From assembly GCA_017427625.1 (NCBI GenBank), contig JAFRSL010000042.1, positions 1-6,341 on the forward strand: a stretch of 6,341 bases of DNA, written 5' to 3'. Position numbers and translations under genes: made by a program. Shown piece by piece: positions 6,190 to 6,341 of the stretch. The notes beneath the pieces were generated by a model that worked only from the letters and a program-made list of their open reading frames with translations, was not told the DNA's origin and did no database searches. Position 1 is the stretch's first letter; every line of letters begins with the position of its first letter. The stretch is from Synergistaceae bacterium (lineage in GTDB: Bacteria; Synergistota; Synergistia; Synergistales; Aminobacteriaceae).

Positions 6190-6224
6190 AGCAAAAAATT
6201 TCAATCAGGAGGAACAATCACAGC

Positions 6225-6290
6225 ATGAAAGGAAAAGATACGAATGGGATCATACTACCCCCCCCCCAGAGTGTCCGAAAACCTCTCTGA
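6225..6290 (+). pseudogene. start of a gene cut off by a repeat end (21 codons left)
   Basis: AGGAGGA (6207-6213) lies 11 bases before the ATG, and a promoter stands upstream, so this looks like a real gene start. The product reads MKGKDTNGIIL, then PPP from a C tract, then residues coded by the repeat end shared with 2544, stopping at TGA 6288-6290. The frames given by one C more or fewer also stop within about 10 codons of the tract. The original protein cannot be identified from about 11 native residues. An alternative is a genuine short peptide or leader, but the coincidence with the repeat end makes interruption more likely. Confidence 0.4.
6258..6267. repeat. C10 homopolymer tract
   Basis: Ten consecutive C lie exactly between the native start of the disrupted frame and the repeat end at 6268. 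It could be a slippage-prone contingency tract, an insertion by-product or an assembly artefact. Confidence 0.85.
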
Positions 6291-6341
6291 CTAGCTAAAA
6301 CAGAAGGTTATTTTACTATCCGATGAACAGAAAATCTCTAA
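6268..6341. mobile_element. partial mobile element: terminal repeat and first bases (continues past window)
   Basis: Positions 6268-6282 (AGAGTGTCCGAAAAC) are identical over 15 bases to the left end of the element at 2544. The following DNA is AT-rich and unlike the interior of that element, so this is probably not another copy but a larger relative, such as an insertion sequence with the same ends. An ATG at 6323 opens a frame (MNRKSL...) that runs off the window and could be a transposase start. There is only a weak GAAGG 15 bases upstream of it. No transposase domain is visible. Confidence 0.4.

Overview
The window carries six protein-coding genes in three blocks, plus a short repeat element and a disrupted reading frame at the right edge. 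Base composition is moderate in GC. Short spacers, TTG starts, an exported sirohydrochlorin cobaltochelatase (anaerobic cobalamin-type chemistry) and a NarX/NarL-type two-component pair suggest an anaerobic bacterium that exports proteins. The phylum cannot be fixed from this sequence. From memory the gene style resembles Synergistota or anaerobic Firmicutes, and that is only an impression.

Layout. At 1-555 (+) lies the C-terminal part of a Sel1-repeat protein whose start is outside the window. At 671-2495 (-) is a two-gene unit: a secreted CbiK-type chelatase followed, after one base, by a FecCD-type ABC permease that starts on TTG. No ATPase or solute-binding protein accompanies them here. 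The gap 2496-2821 holds two divergent promoters and, between them, a 180-bp element bounded by 16-bp inverted repeats (14/16 matching), which looks like a MITE. At 2822-5456 (+) an HD-domain protein, a LuxR-type response regulator and a HisKA_3-type sensor kinase form a probable operon that ends in a terminator. Convergent to it, 5479-6102 (-) encodes a class I SAM-dependent methyltransferase.

The right edge (6181-6341) has a promoter, a strong ribosome binding site and an ATG, but the frame dies after 21 codons. It runs into a C10 tract followed directly by the same 15 bases that start the element at 2544. The simplest reading is that a mobile element carrying these ends has interrupted a gene, with the rest beyond the window.

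How the genes work together. The chelatase and permease plausibly serve periplasmic handling and uptake of a metal or metal-tetrapyrrole, with the missing transporter parts encoded elsewhere. The kinase would sense an extracytoplasmic signal and phosphorylate Asp55 of the regulator. The HD protein is co-transcribed but its link to the signalling pair is unknown. I see no clearly new defence or mobile system. The most unusual points are the chelatase plus lone permease, the shared repeat ends, and promoters that overlap the apparent first codons of two genes.
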